From Marinoscillum sp040218045 (lineage in GTDB: Bacteria > Bacteroidota > Bacteroidia > Cytophagales > Cyclobacteriaceae), in contig JAVJQA010000012.1 in assembly GCA_040218045.1 (NCBI GenBank), positions 1 through 64,000 on the forward strand: a stretch of 64,000 nucleotides of DNA. Direction: 5' to 3'. Both the position numbers and the translations under genes were made by a program. Shown here one piece after another: positions 25,768 to 34,068 of this stretch (the stretch's first letter is position 1; each line of letters opens with the position of its first letter). Below the pieces are notes generated by a model. That model had not been told where the DNA came from. It saw only the letters and a program-made list of their open reading frames with translations, and searched no databases.

Positions 25768-26947
25768 GGGTTTGAGATTTTTTTGCCTGACTTTATGTTT
25801 CCTTGTCTCTGTTTCTTTGAACGCACAGAAAACAAAGACTCAGCTTGAGAAAGAAAAGAGAGAGAATCTAAGCAAGATTGCTGAAGCAGAGAAAATTCTA
25901 ACGGATACTGAGTCTGAGAAAAAAGCAACATTAGGGCAATTGAGAGCCCTTAATCAACAAATTTCTGCCAGAGAAGGGCTGATTGGTTCATTGAATCAGG
26001 AGATCAAAATCCTCGATTCTGAAATTGGTGACCTGAATATCATTGTCAATTCACTTCAAAATGATTTGAAAAACCTGAAAGCTGAGTATGCTGCAATGAT
26101 TTATAGCAGTTATAAGGCCAATCATGGTTATTCTCAACTGACCTTTCTCTTTTCAGCAAAGACTTTCAATCAACTATTTATGCGTCTGAAATACCTCGAG
26201 CAATATGCGGATGCCCGGCAAATTCAGGCAAGACAAATAGAAGAAGTATCAAAGGAACTAGATGGCCAGCGCAATGAAGTCCAGATTAAACGGTCAGAGC
26301 AGCAAACCTTGCTCAACCAGCAGCTTACAGAAAACAAGAAATTATTGAACCTGAAATCCAAGCAGAGTGGATTGGTGCAAGAACTAACCAAAAAGGAAAA
26401 AGAACTTAGAGAAGAACTTGCGGAACGTAAAAAAGCTTTGGATCGTTTAGATAAGCTCATTGCGGAGATTGTTCGCAAAGAGATTGAACGGTCTAAGACG
26501 CTTTCGTCTAAAGATGTGGCTGATGAGGAAGAGCTTAGTGCTTCTTTTGAGCAGATGAAGAATAAATTGGGGTGGCCTGTAGATGGTTTTGTTTCATCAA
26601 AGTTTGGAAAGCAGCCTCACCCGGTCCTGAAAGGAATAATCCAGGACAATCGAGGTGTGGAAATCCAGACCAGTAAGGAAGCAGAAGTTCGCAGTGTTCA
26701 TCAGGGTAAAGTAATCACTGTAGCCTTCGCGCCGGGAATGAACAACGTGGTGATGGTTCAGCATGGGGAGTATTTCACCCTCTATGCGCGGTTAAAGGAG
26801 GTTAGTGTAAAAAAAGGAAGTATTGTCAACAAAGATGATTTAATTGGTAAGGTCTATACAGACAACAATGGGGTGTCAGAAGTTCACTTTGAGGTTTGGA
26901 AAAACTTCGGAAAACTCAATCCTGAACAGTGGCTTTCTCCCAAATGA
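25754..26947 (+). CDS. EnvC-like murein hydrolase activator with degenerate M23 (LytM) domain
   Basis: 397 residues from ATG 25754 (another ATG five codons earlier at 25739). Signal peptide ends SLNAQ. Residues about 30-245 are a long coiled coil (KEKRENLSKIAEAEKIL onward), then a LytM/M23 fold (about 270-397: GWPVDGFVSSKFGKQPHPV to LNPEQWLSPK). The zinc and catalytic residues of M23 peptidases are lost: the HxGxD position reads NRGVE (299-303), the YAHL histidine is R346 (YARL) and HxH is EVH (376-378), with only H378 left. That is how EnvC is built, which does not cut peptidoglycan but activates amidases at division. So an activator role is likely and peptidase activity unlikely. Located between DUF4292 and tatA. 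Confidence 0.87.
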   Translation: MSVSRGLRFFCLTLCFLVSVSLNAQKTKTQLEKEKRENLSKIAEAEKILTDTESEKKATLGQLRALNQQISAREGLIGSLNQEIKILDSEIGDLNIIVNSLQNDLKNLKAEYAAMIYSSYKANHGYSQLTFLFSAKTFNQLFMRLKYLEQYADARQIQARQIEEVSKELDGQRNEVQIKRSEQQTLLNQQLTENKKLLNLKSKQSGLVQELTKKEKELREELAERKKALDRLDKLIAEIVRKEIERSKTLSSKDVADEEELSASFEQMKNKLGWPVDGFVSSKFGKQPHPVLKGIIQDNRGVEIQTSKEAEVRSVHQGKVITVAFAPGMNNVVMVQHGEYFTLYARLKEVSVKKGSIVNKDDLIGKVYTDNNGVSEVHFEVWKNFGKLNPEQWLSPK

Positions 26948-26972
26948 TTTTTTACTGGGAATCATTTATGGC

Positions 26973-26980
26973 TATCTTTG
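26973..26980 (+). promoter_or_regulatory. Putative -7 box of tatA (TATCTTTG)
   Basis: Exact TAnnTTTG box 21 bases before the tatA ATG, in the 54-base gap behind the EnvC-like gene. A transcript would start close to 26987 with a leader of about 15 nt, giving tatA-gatA an internal promoter within the long gene run. Confidence 0.45.
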
Positions 26981-27001
26981 AACTAAATTAATTAGAGTAT
27001 T

Positions 27002-27214
27002 ATGAACACGGTGTTAGCATTTGGAATGCCAGGAGGTTGGGAACTGATTGTCATTATTTTATTTGTTATCATATTTTTTGGAGCTAAAAAGATCCCGGAA
27101 ATCGCAAGAGGAATGGGTAAAGGAATCCGCGAGTTTAAGGATGCTACCAAAGAGATAAAAAATGAAATAGACACATCTGCGGCGGATCGCTCAGATGATA
27201 CAAAAAAGAAATAG
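27002..27214 (+). CDS. tatA: Sec-independent protein translocase subunit TatA/TatE
   Basis: 70 residues. Short periplasmic N-terminus, one membrane helix (about 12-29, LIVIILFVIIFFG), the FGAKKIPE hinge, an amphipathic helix (IARGMGKGIREFKDATKEI) and an acidic/basic tail ending DDTKKK. This is the pore-forming subunit for export of folded proteins. No tatC or tatB lies in the window, so the partner gene is elsewhere. Its TAG is followed after 2 bases by the TTG of gatA; that odd pairing with a translation gene is common when tatA drifts in Bacteroidota gene runs. Confidence 0.93.
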   Translation: MNTVLAFGMPGGWELIVIILFVIIFFGAKKIPEIARGMGKGIREFKDATKEIKNEIDTSAADRSDDTKKK

Positions 27215-27216
27215 AC

Positions 27217-28638
27217 TTGCGGGCTAACTCCTCCTTTTCTGAGATCAAACAAAGTCTTGATGCCGGCACTACTTCGTGCCTGGAAATCGTAAAGCATTAT
27301 TTGTCAAATATTGAAGCCAAGAACCCACGATTGAGTGCGCTCTTGTCAGTTTACGATATTGAGGCATTGAATCAGGCGTCCATTGTAGATGAAAAAATCA
27401 AAAATGGGAAGGCCGGTAGACTGGCAGGTTTGGTCGTTACTATCAAGGATGTGCTTTGTTACAAAGATCATCCACTACAATGTGGTAGTAAAATCCTCGA
27501 TGGCTTTGAATCACAATTCACAGCTACAGCTGTTCAGAGATTGATTGATGAAGATGCAATCATTATAGGTAGAAACAACTGTGATGAATTTGCCATGGGA
27601 TCGTCTAGTGAAAACTCAGCTTTCAGCCCCGTGATCAATGCAGATGGGGAAAATAGAGTGCCTGGAGGATCTTCTGGTGGTTCTGCTGTAGCGGTACAGT
27701 CAGATATGTGTACCGTTTCTTTAGGTACAGATACTGGTGGTTCAGTCAGACAGCCAGCATCTTTTTGTGGAATCATTGGCCTTAAACCTACTTACTCCAG
27801 AATCTCCCGACACGGTCTGGCTGCTTATGCGAGCACATTTGATACCATCGGTATCTTCAGTAATTCGGTGGAAGACGCAGCGCTGGTACTTGAAGTAATG
27901 GCCGGTGAAGATGAGTATGACAGCACTGTATCGAGAGAACCAGTAGGTAAATACAGTGAAAGCCTCAATTCCACAGGAACTAAGAAAATTGCATATATCA
28001 AGGAGACGGTTGAGAATGATGCAATCAATACGGAAGTGAAAGAATGTTTTCTTCAGAAATTGGATGAACTAAAAGCTGAAGGTCATGAGGTGACAGAAGT
28101 GTCATTTCCACTGATGGAATACGCATTACCCACTTATTATATTCTCACTACTGCGGAGGCCAGTTCTAATTTGTCAAGATATGACGGTGTTCGGTTTGGG
28201 CATCGGACAGAGAAGGCAAGCAATCTTGAAGAAATGTACAAAAAGTCTCGTACAGAAGGCTTTGGAGAAGAGGTACTCAAGCGAATCATGCTAGGCACGG
28301 CAGTACTTTCGGCCAGCTATCATGATGCCTATTATCTAAAAGCCCAAAAAGTGCGAAGGATGATCCAGCAGGAACTTAATGGTTTACTGGATGATTATGA
28401 TTTCATAGTTCTCCCCACCGCTCCTACCACTGCTTTTGAGCTAGGCTCAAAAACAGACAATTCCATGGAGATGTATCTGGCCGATTTGTTTACAGTCCAG
28501 GCGTCGGTGGCAGGGGTTCCGGCAGTGTCAGTGCCAATTGGACGGGATCAGGATGGTATGTCCATAGGATTGCAGGTAGTAGCGAAAGCCTTTGAGGAAC
28601 AAAAACTATTGGCATTTTCAAGCTATCTTTCAAATTAA
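27217..28638 (+). CDS. gatA: Aspartyl/glutamyl-tRNA(Asn/Gln) amidotransferase subunit A
   Basis: Amidase subunit of GatCAB; releases ammonia from glutamine for conversion of Glu-tRNA(Gln)/Asp-tRNA(Asn). 473 residues. Amidase signature with the Ser-cisSer-Lys triad: K77 (VVTIKDVL), S152 (GGSSGGSAVAV) and nucleophile S176 (TDTGGSVRQP). The start is TTG at 27217, two bases behind tatA; no in-frame ATG exists before the conserved helix. gatC is encoded 22 kb away on the other strand and gatB is not in the window, so the complex is encoded at separate sites, as often in this phylum. Confidence 0.95.
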   Translation: MRANSSFSEIKQSLDAGTTSCLEIVKHYLSNIEAKNPRLSALLSVYDIEALNQASIVDEKIKNGKAGRLAGLVVTIKDVLCYKDHPLQCGSKILDGFESQFTATAVQRLIDEDAIIIGRNNCDEFAMGSSSENSAFSPVINADGENRVPGGSSGGSAVAVQSDMCTVSLGTDTGGSVRQPASFCGIIGLKPTYSRISRHGLAAYASTFDTIGIFSNSVEDAALVLEVMAGEDEYDSTVSREPVGKYSESLNSTGTKKIAYIKETVENDAINTEVKECFLQKLDELKAEGHEVTEVSFPLMEYALPTYYILTTAEASSNLSRYDGVRFGHRTEKASNLEEMYKKSRTEGFGEEVLKRIMLGTAVLSASYHDAYYLKAQKVRRMIQQELNGLLDDYDFIVLPTAPTTAFELGSKTDNSMEMYLADLFTVQASVAGVPAVSVPIGRDQDGMSIGLQVVAKAFEEQKLLAFSSYLSN

Positions 28639-28654
28639 TACGGATTCTTTCGTT

Positions 28655-30010
28655 ATGAAAAGCATGAGTCGATTTATCGTATGCATTTTGCTGTGTGGTA
28701 GTTTCCAGCTTTTTGGTCAGGGCGTCAAAGACTATGATCACATTCCTGATGTTACCTACGAAGAGATGGAAGATAGGATGTCCTGTCTTGATTCTGAAGT
28801 TCCCCTTCACTTCAATGACAAGGTCAAGGCATTTGTGGATTACTTTACCATACGTGACAGGCCTTACACCAGGGATGTCATGGGGAAAACGCAATTGTTC
28901 TTCCCGATTTTTGAGAAAACTTTGGAGAAGTATAATCTTCCGGACGAGTTAAAATATTTATCCATCGTAGAGTCTGGTTTAAGGCCAAATGCAATATCAC
29001 GAGCCAATGCCGTTGGCCTTTGGCAATTTGTTTCTTCTACTGGCAGGATGTACGGTTTGCAAAACGATTGGTACCTGGATGATCGCATGGATCCATATGC
29101 TTCTACAGATGCCGCCGCTAGGCACCTCCGTGATCTCTACAGTATGTTCGATGACTGGGAGCTTGCACTGGCCGCTTACAATTGCGGCCCTGGTAACGTG
29201 AGAAAGGCCATCAGAAGAAGTGGTTACAAAAAAGAATTCTGGGAGATATACAATTATCTACCACGAGAGACTCGGTCATATGTCCCACAGTTTGTGGCAA
29301 TTGCTTATACTTTCAACTTTGCTGCCGAGCATAACCTATTCCCGCAACATCACGAAATCCTTCCTGAGTTTGATACCATCAAGGTAAGCCAGTATTTCCA
29401 CCTGGAAACTTTCGCTCAGCAGCTAAATGTTTGTGTTGATGATATTATCTCCCTCAACCCGAATATCAAAAGAGGGGCGATCCCTGAAGGAACCAAAAAC
29501 TTTGCCCTGCGAATTCCAATTGATGTGAAGGAAACGGTTGTTAGTAGCCGGGCAGACATCTATAATATGGCTGGGAGTGTAGGCAGAGAAGAGCTTGATT
29601 ACATGGCCAGAAATATGCCTGGAAGCACATATGGCCGCATTCGGCAGGTTTATAAAGTCAGAAGTGGTGATGTGCTCGGCACAATTGCACAAAAGTATCA
29701 TGTGCGGGTTTCGGACATTCAATCCTGGAACAACCTCTCTGGTAATATGATCAGAGTTGGTCAAAACCTCAATCTTTGGGTAATGCCAACTTACAATAGT
29801 TCAACTAAAGATTTATACACTGCCTCCGCAAGAGATGCCAATACCGTAGAGGTTAAGCCTGGTCAAAAAGTACTCTATGTCAAGCAAGGTGACACCCTTT
29901 GGGAAATTGCAAAAAGAGCAGACATGTCTATCGAAAAACTTAAGTCTCTGAACAATCTTCAGTCCAATACCATCCAGCCGGGACAGCAACTTATCATATC
30001 TTCCGAATAA
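28655..30010 (+). CDS. MltD-like lytic murein transglycosylase with two LysM domains
   Basis: Cleaves the glycan strand of peptidoglycan with formation of 1,6-anhydro-muropeptides. From the ATG at 28655 (451 residues) a signal peptide is visible (ends FGQG). The SLT (family 1D) domain covers about 85-235: catalytic E106 in VESGLRPNA, then AVGLWQFVSSTGR, and the AAYNCGPGNVRKA motif. Two LysM peptidoglycan-binding modules follow at about 331-376 (YKVRSGDVLGTIAQKY) and 404-450 (VKQGDTLWEIAKR). An upstream in-frame ATG at 28592 lies inside gatA and would add 21 residues with no signal-peptide logic. It is the third peptidoglycan-related gene in this run. Confidence 0.92.
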   Translation: MKSMSRFIVCILLCGSFQLFGQGVKDYDHIPDVTYEEMEDRMSCLDSEVPLHFNDKVKAFVDYFTIRDRPYTRDVMGKTQLFFPIFEKTLEKYNLPDELKYLSIVESGLRPNAISRANAVGLWQFVSSTGRMYGLQNDWYLDDRMDPYASTDAAARHLRDLYSMFDDWELALAAYNCGPGNVRKAIRRSGYKKEFWEIYNYLPRETRSYVPQFVAIAYTFNFAAEHNLFPQHHEILPEFDTIKVSQYFHLETFAQQLNVCVDDIISLNPNIKRGAIPEGTKNFALRIPIDVKETVVSSRADIYNMAGSVGREELDYMARNMPGSTYGRIRQVYKVRSGDVLGTIAQKYHVRVSDIQSWNNLSGNMIRVGQNLNLWVMPTYNSSTKDLYTASARDANTVEVKPGQKVLYVKQGDTLWEIAKRADMSIEKLKSLNNLQSNTIQPGQQLIISSE

Positions 30011-30071
30011 ATTCGTTGTTATTCATACAGTCATTGATAACCTTTACATGAGATCAAACCTCCGAGAGACT

Positions 30072-31148
30072 ATGAAAAACATATTCCTGCTGACTATTGT
30101 ATCATTGATTGCCCTTGGTGGATGTAAAAGTGCGACCGATAAGGTTAAAAAAGACTTTTTGCCACTGGCGAGAGGTGAGGCTGATGAGATTATTCTGGTT
30201 ATCGACTCCACTCACTGGAAGTCCACTGTTGGTGATGAGATCAAAGATTTGTACCAGGAGTACATGCCTATGCTTCCTCAAGATGAACACGAGTTTGCAC
30301 TCAATAAGGTGAATCCCAGAAGGTTGAATAGTGTCCTGAAGCATGCTAAAAATATGATTTTTGTCATGACACTTGATTCCAAAACTTTAGAGAGCAGGAC
30401 CATTCGTGAATACTTTACTGACAACTCGCTCAAAATGATCCAGAGAGACAGTTCTTTGTTTTATACCGTACGGAGAGATGAATTTGCCAAAGGGCAAATC
30501 GTCCTTTATTTGTTTGGACAAACTGAAGAACAGTTGGTTGAAAGCATTCGTGATAATAAGAGCTCATTAAAGGAGTTATTTGCATCAGCGGTTAGGGAGC
30601 GAGTACGGGATGAAGTTTATTCAAAGGTCGAAAAAGGGTTGACCAGATCAATAGCCGAAGAGCATACGTTCTCTATTCAGGTGCCTTATGGCTGGAGCAT
30701 TGCAAAGAACCTGGATAATTTTGTTTGGATGCGATACCTTGAGTCAGATCATGAATTGAATGTCTTTTGCTATGAGGGGCCATATCGGGACCAGAAAGTA
30801 TTCAACAAAGTTGATGAGTTTAGGGATGAGATTACCAGTGAGTACCTTCGGGATAGTGAAAAACCTCAACTGTTTATTCAACGTCAGGCACAAATTCCAA
30901 TACTGACCAAACGAGTTACCTTCAAGAAAAGATTTGCCGTTGAGACCAGGGGATTGTGGAAAATCAGTGACAGTTCGGGAGGTGGGCCTTTTGTTAGCTA
31001 CACGTTTGTAGATGAGGATACCCAGAAGATTTACTACATTGAAGGCTATGTCTATGCTCCGGCAACTAAAAAGAAGCATTTAGTGCGTAAAGTGGAATCA
31101 ATACTTTCTACTTTTGAAGTTGATTCAATCGGTGGAAATCCATCATAA
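30072..31148 (+). CDS. DUF4837 family lipoprotein
   Basis: 358 residues from ATG 30072, chosen because it gives a compact lipoprotein signal (KNIFLLTIVSLIALGGC, lipobox Cys at 18). An in-frame ATG at 30048 would add eight residues. The mature part matches the Bacteroidota DUF4837 family: EADEIILVIDSTHWKS near the N-terminus, a middle with DEVYSKVEKG, and a C-terminal half with PYGWSIAKN, DNFVWMRY and a closing YIEGYVYAPATKKK-type strand. No enzyme motif. Outer-membrane location is inferred from the lipobox lacking an inner-membrane signal known for this phylum. Located between mltD-like and maeB genes. Confidence 0.82.
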   Translation: MKNIFLLTIVSLIALGGCKSATDKVKKDFLPLARGEADEIILVIDSTHWKSTVGDEIKDLYQEYMPMLPQDEHEFALNKVNPRRLNSVLKHAKNMIFVMTLDSKTLESRTIREYFTDNSLKMIQRDSSLFYTVRRDEFAKGQIVLYLFGQTEEQLVESIRDNKSSLKELFASAVRERVRDEVYSKVEKGLTRSIAEEHTFSIQVPYGWSIAKNLDNFVWMRYLESDHELNVFCYEGPYRDQKVFNKVDEFRDEITSEYLRDSEKPQLFIQRQAQIPILTKRVTFKKRFAVETRGLWKISDSSGGGPFVSYTFVDEDTQKIYYIEGYVYAPATKKKHLVRKVESILSTFEVDSIGGNPS

Positions 31149-31166
31149 ATAACAAATCCTAACCTA

Positions 31167-33464
31167 ATGTGTGCCAAAATAAGAAGAAAGGAGGCGCTTG
31201 ATTTTCATGAATCAAAGCCTGCCGGTAAAATTGAGGTTACCCCTACAAAACCTTTAAGTAGTCAACATGATTTAGCATTGGCCTATTCTCCAGGCGTAGC
31301 TGAGCCATGTAAGGAGATTGCCGAAGACAAAGAAAAAGTTTATCGATATACCGCCAAGGGCAATCTAGTTGGTGTAATCTCTAACGGAACAGCCGTTTTG
31401 GGACTTGGGAACATTGGCCCTGAAGCTTCCAAACCTGTGATGGAAGGAAAGGGAGTGCTTTTCAAGAAGTTTGCCGGTATTGATGTATTTGATATTGAAA
31501 TTGATGAAACCGACCCTGACAAATTTATCCAGATTGTCAAGAGTTTAGAACCCACTTTCGGAGGGATCAACCTGGAGGACATCAAAGCCCCAGAAAGTTT
31601 TAAGATTGAGAGAGAGCTGCGGGAGAAAATGAACATTCCTGTAATGCACGATGATCAGCATGGTACTGCTATTATTTCTTCTGCTGCCTTGATCAATGCT
31701 TTGGAAATCACAGGTAAAAAAATTGAAGAAGTCACTATTGTAGTGAGTGGAGCAGGGGCAGCAGCAATTGCCTGTACTGACCTCTATGTTTCTCTTGGTG
31801 CCAGGGCCGAAAACATTGTAATGACTGACAGTAAAGGAGTCATTAAAAAATCCCGTGGTAAACTGGATGAAACCAAAGCTCGATATGCCACACATCGTGA
31901 AGATATTGACACGCTTGAAGACGCTTTGGTGAATGCGGACGTATTTCTTGGACTGTCTATTGGAAATATCCTGAAAGCCACAACTCTTAAAAAAATGGCC
32001 AAGGATCCGATCGTTTTTGCTCTGGCAAATCCAGATCCGGAGATCCCATATGACATTGCCATGAAAACCCGTAAGGACATCATCATGGCCACAGGTAGAT
32101 CCGATCACCCTAACCAGGTCAATAATGTACTGGGCTTCCCTTATATATTCAGAGGAGCGTTAGATGTTCGGGCGACAGCTATCAATGAGGAAATGAAGCT
32201 GGCAGCTGTAAAGGCAATTGCTGATTTAGCTAAAGAAGCGGTTCCAGAAATGGTATTGAAGGCATACGGCCAAAGCAATTTGAAATTTGGAGCCGATTAT
32301 CTGATTCCCAAACCCCTAGACCCGCGGTTGATTACTACCATTTCCCCCGCTGTGGCAAAGGCGGCTATTGACAGTGGAGTGTCCAGGATCAAGGAAATGG
32401 ATTGGGCAAAATATGAGCTGGAATTACAAGAACGCATCGGAATCGATCAGCGACTCATGTCCAGGATCATTAGTCGGGCACGCAGGAATCCCAAGCGTGT
32501 GGTCTTTGCAGAAGCAAATGACATCAATATCCTTAAGGCAGCCCAGCTTTCACTTGATGAGGGTGTGGCTGTACCGGTCCTTTTAGGCAACGTAGTGAAA
32601 ATCAGGGAACTCATTGTCGAAAATGAGTTTGATGGATTAAAAGATGTTGAAATCATTGATCCTTATGAGGAAGAATCTAAAGTTGAGGAGTACGCAAGGA
32701 GCTATTTTGAAAAGCGTCAAAGAAAAGGAGTGACCATGTACGCGGCTCGTAAAGCAATGACCAGAAGTCGCAATTATTATGGGGCTATGATGGTGGAAAA
32801 AGGAGAGGCAGATGCATTTATCTCCGGTATTTCCAATGATTACCCTCAAACCATCCTTCCAGCACTTCAAATCATTGGTGTAGAACCGGGTGTCAATCGT
32901 GTGGCCGGGATGTATATCATCAGCAATAGCAAGGGCAATTTCTTCTTTGCAGACACAACAGTCAATTTAAATCCAACGGCAGAAGAGCTTGTGGATATCA
33001 TCGGGTTAACTGCGAGAGTGGTTAGGTTTTTCGATACAGAGCCAAGAATTGCAGTCCTGTCTTATTCCAATTTTGGTTCTGCAAGAGGTGAGGTACCAGA
33101 AAAAACGGCTAAGGCCGTGAAGCTCGCAAAGCAAAAATGGCCGGAACTTGTAATTGATGGAGATATTCAGGCAAATGTGGCTTTAAACAAGGAATTCTTA
33201 CAAGAAACCTATCCATTTAGTGACCTGGCAAAAAATGCGGCCAACACCTTAATATTCCCAGACCTTGATTCGGGGAACATCGCTTATAAGTTGTTAATGG
33301 AATTGGGTGGAGCCGAGGCAATCGGGCCGATCCTTATGGGAATGAACAAGTCCGTTCATGTACTTCAGGTAGGGAGTACCGTTCGTGACATCTTCAATAT
33401 GGTGGCCATTTCTGTAGTAGATGCTCAACTAAACGAAAAACGGGAAAAAAGCCAAAAAGCATGA
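31167..33464 (+). CDS. maeB: NADP-dependent malic enzyme with C-terminal phosphotransacetylase-like domain
   Basis: Oxidative decarboxylation of malate to pyruvate, giving NADPH. 765 residues in three parts: malic N-domain (about 15-150, AYSPGVAEPC and the general-base lysine in GRGLFKKF-type GVLFKKFAGIDVFD), NAD(P)-binding domain (about 160-400, VMHDDQHGTAI and VVSGAGAAAIACTDLY), and a PTA/PTB domain (about 425-755, ISRARRNPKRVVFAEA and the closing VGSTVRDIFNMV). In MaeB-type enzymes the PTA domain is regulatory (acetyl-CoA sensing) and mostly not active. Its stop overlaps ruvA's start (ATGA). Confidence 0.95.
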   Translation: MCAKIRRKEALDFHESKPAGKIEVTPTKPLSSQHDLALAYSPGVAEPCKEIAEDKEKVYRYTAKGNLVGVISNGTAVLGLGNIGPEASKPVMEGKGVLFKKFAGIDVFDIEIDETDPDKFIQIVKSLEPTFGGINLEDIKAPESFKIERELREKMNIPVMHDDQHGTAIISSAALINALEITGKKIEEVTIVVSGAGAAAIACTDLYVSLGARAENIVMTDSKGVIKKSRGKLDETKARYATHREDIDTLEDALVNADVFLGLSIGNILKATTLKKMAKDPIVFALANPDPEIPYDIAMKTRKDIIMATGRSDHPNQVNNVLGFPYIFRGALDVRATAINEEMKLAAVKAIADLAKEAVPEMVLKAYGQSNLKFGADYLIPKPLDPRLITTISPAVAKAAIDSGVSRIKEMDWAKYELELQERIGIDQRLMSRIISRARRNPKRVVFAEANDINILKAAQLSLDEGVAVPVLLGNVVKIRELIVENEFDGLKDVEIIDPYEEESKVEEYARSYFEKRQRKGVTMYAARKAMTRSRNYYGAMMVEKGEADAFISGISNDYPQTILPALQIIGVEPGVNRVAGMYIISNSKGNFFFADTTVNLNPTAEELVDIIGLTARVVRFFDTEPRIAVLSYSNFGSARGEVPEKTAKAVKLAKQKWPELVIDGDIQANVALNKEFLQETYPFSDLAKNAANTLIFPDLDSGNIAYKLLMELGGAEAIGPILMGMNKSVHVLQVGSTVRDIFNMVAISVVDAQLNEKREKSQKA

Positions 33465-34054
33465 TCAATTACCTGGAGGGCAAGCTTGCCGTTAAAGATC
33501 CGACTTATGTAGTGATTGATATTAATGGCTTGGGGTATGAGGCGAAGATTAGCTTAATTACCTACACTGCGATTAAGGGATTGGATCGAACCAAACTCTA
33601 TACCCATCTACATGTCAAGGAAGATTCACATACACTTTTTGGTTTTTCGGAACTATCTGAAAAGCGCCGCTTTCTTGACTTGATTTCAATCTCCGGAGTT
33701 GGGCCAAGTACTGGTCTGATGATTTTATCTTCCCTTTCACCGGAAGAGCTCCAGCATGCTATTATAAATGAAGATGTGAAAACCATTCAGGGGGTGAAAG
33801 GAATCGGGCTAAAAGGAGCTCAAAGGATTGTACTGGAGCTTAAGGACAAGATGAAGAAAGAAGGTCTTTTGGAGAAAGGCGCAGAAATTGTCTCCCGACC
33901 TAGCAATACTTTAAGAAACGAAGCGTTATCGGCCTTAACTACTTTAGGAATTGCCAAACCGGCTGCCGAAAAAAGTATCGATATTATTTTGAAACAACAT
34001 GGGCAGCAAATTAAACTTGAGGAGCTGATCAAATTGGCTTTGAAGAGGGCCTAA
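33461..34054 (+). CDS. ruvA: Holliday junction branch migration protein RuvA
   Basis: Binds four-way DNA junctions and recruits RuvB helicase. 197 residues: OB-fold N-domain (MINYLEGKLAVKDPTYVVI), tandem helix-hairpin-helix motifs (SGVGPSTGLMIL about 79-90 and VKGIGLKGAQRIVLEL about 113-128) and a C-terminal three-helix domain (about 150-197) that contacts RuvB. Start overlaps maeB's stop codon by four bases. The order ruvA-sprA-gcvH is a gene neighbourhood I recognise from other gliding Bacteroidota, which supports a stable core location. ruvB and ruvC are not here. Confidence 0.96.
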   Translation: MINYLEGKLAVKDPTYVVIDINGLGYEAKISLITYTAIKGLDRTKLYTHLHVKEDSHTLFGFSELSEKRRFLDLISISGVGPSTGLMILSSLSPEELQHAIINEDVKTIQGVKGIGLKGAQRIVLELKDKMKKEGLLEKGAEIVSRPSNTLRNEALSALTTLGIAKPAAEKSIDIILKQHGQQIKLEELIKLALKRA

Positions 34055-34068
34055 CACACTTTTACCAT

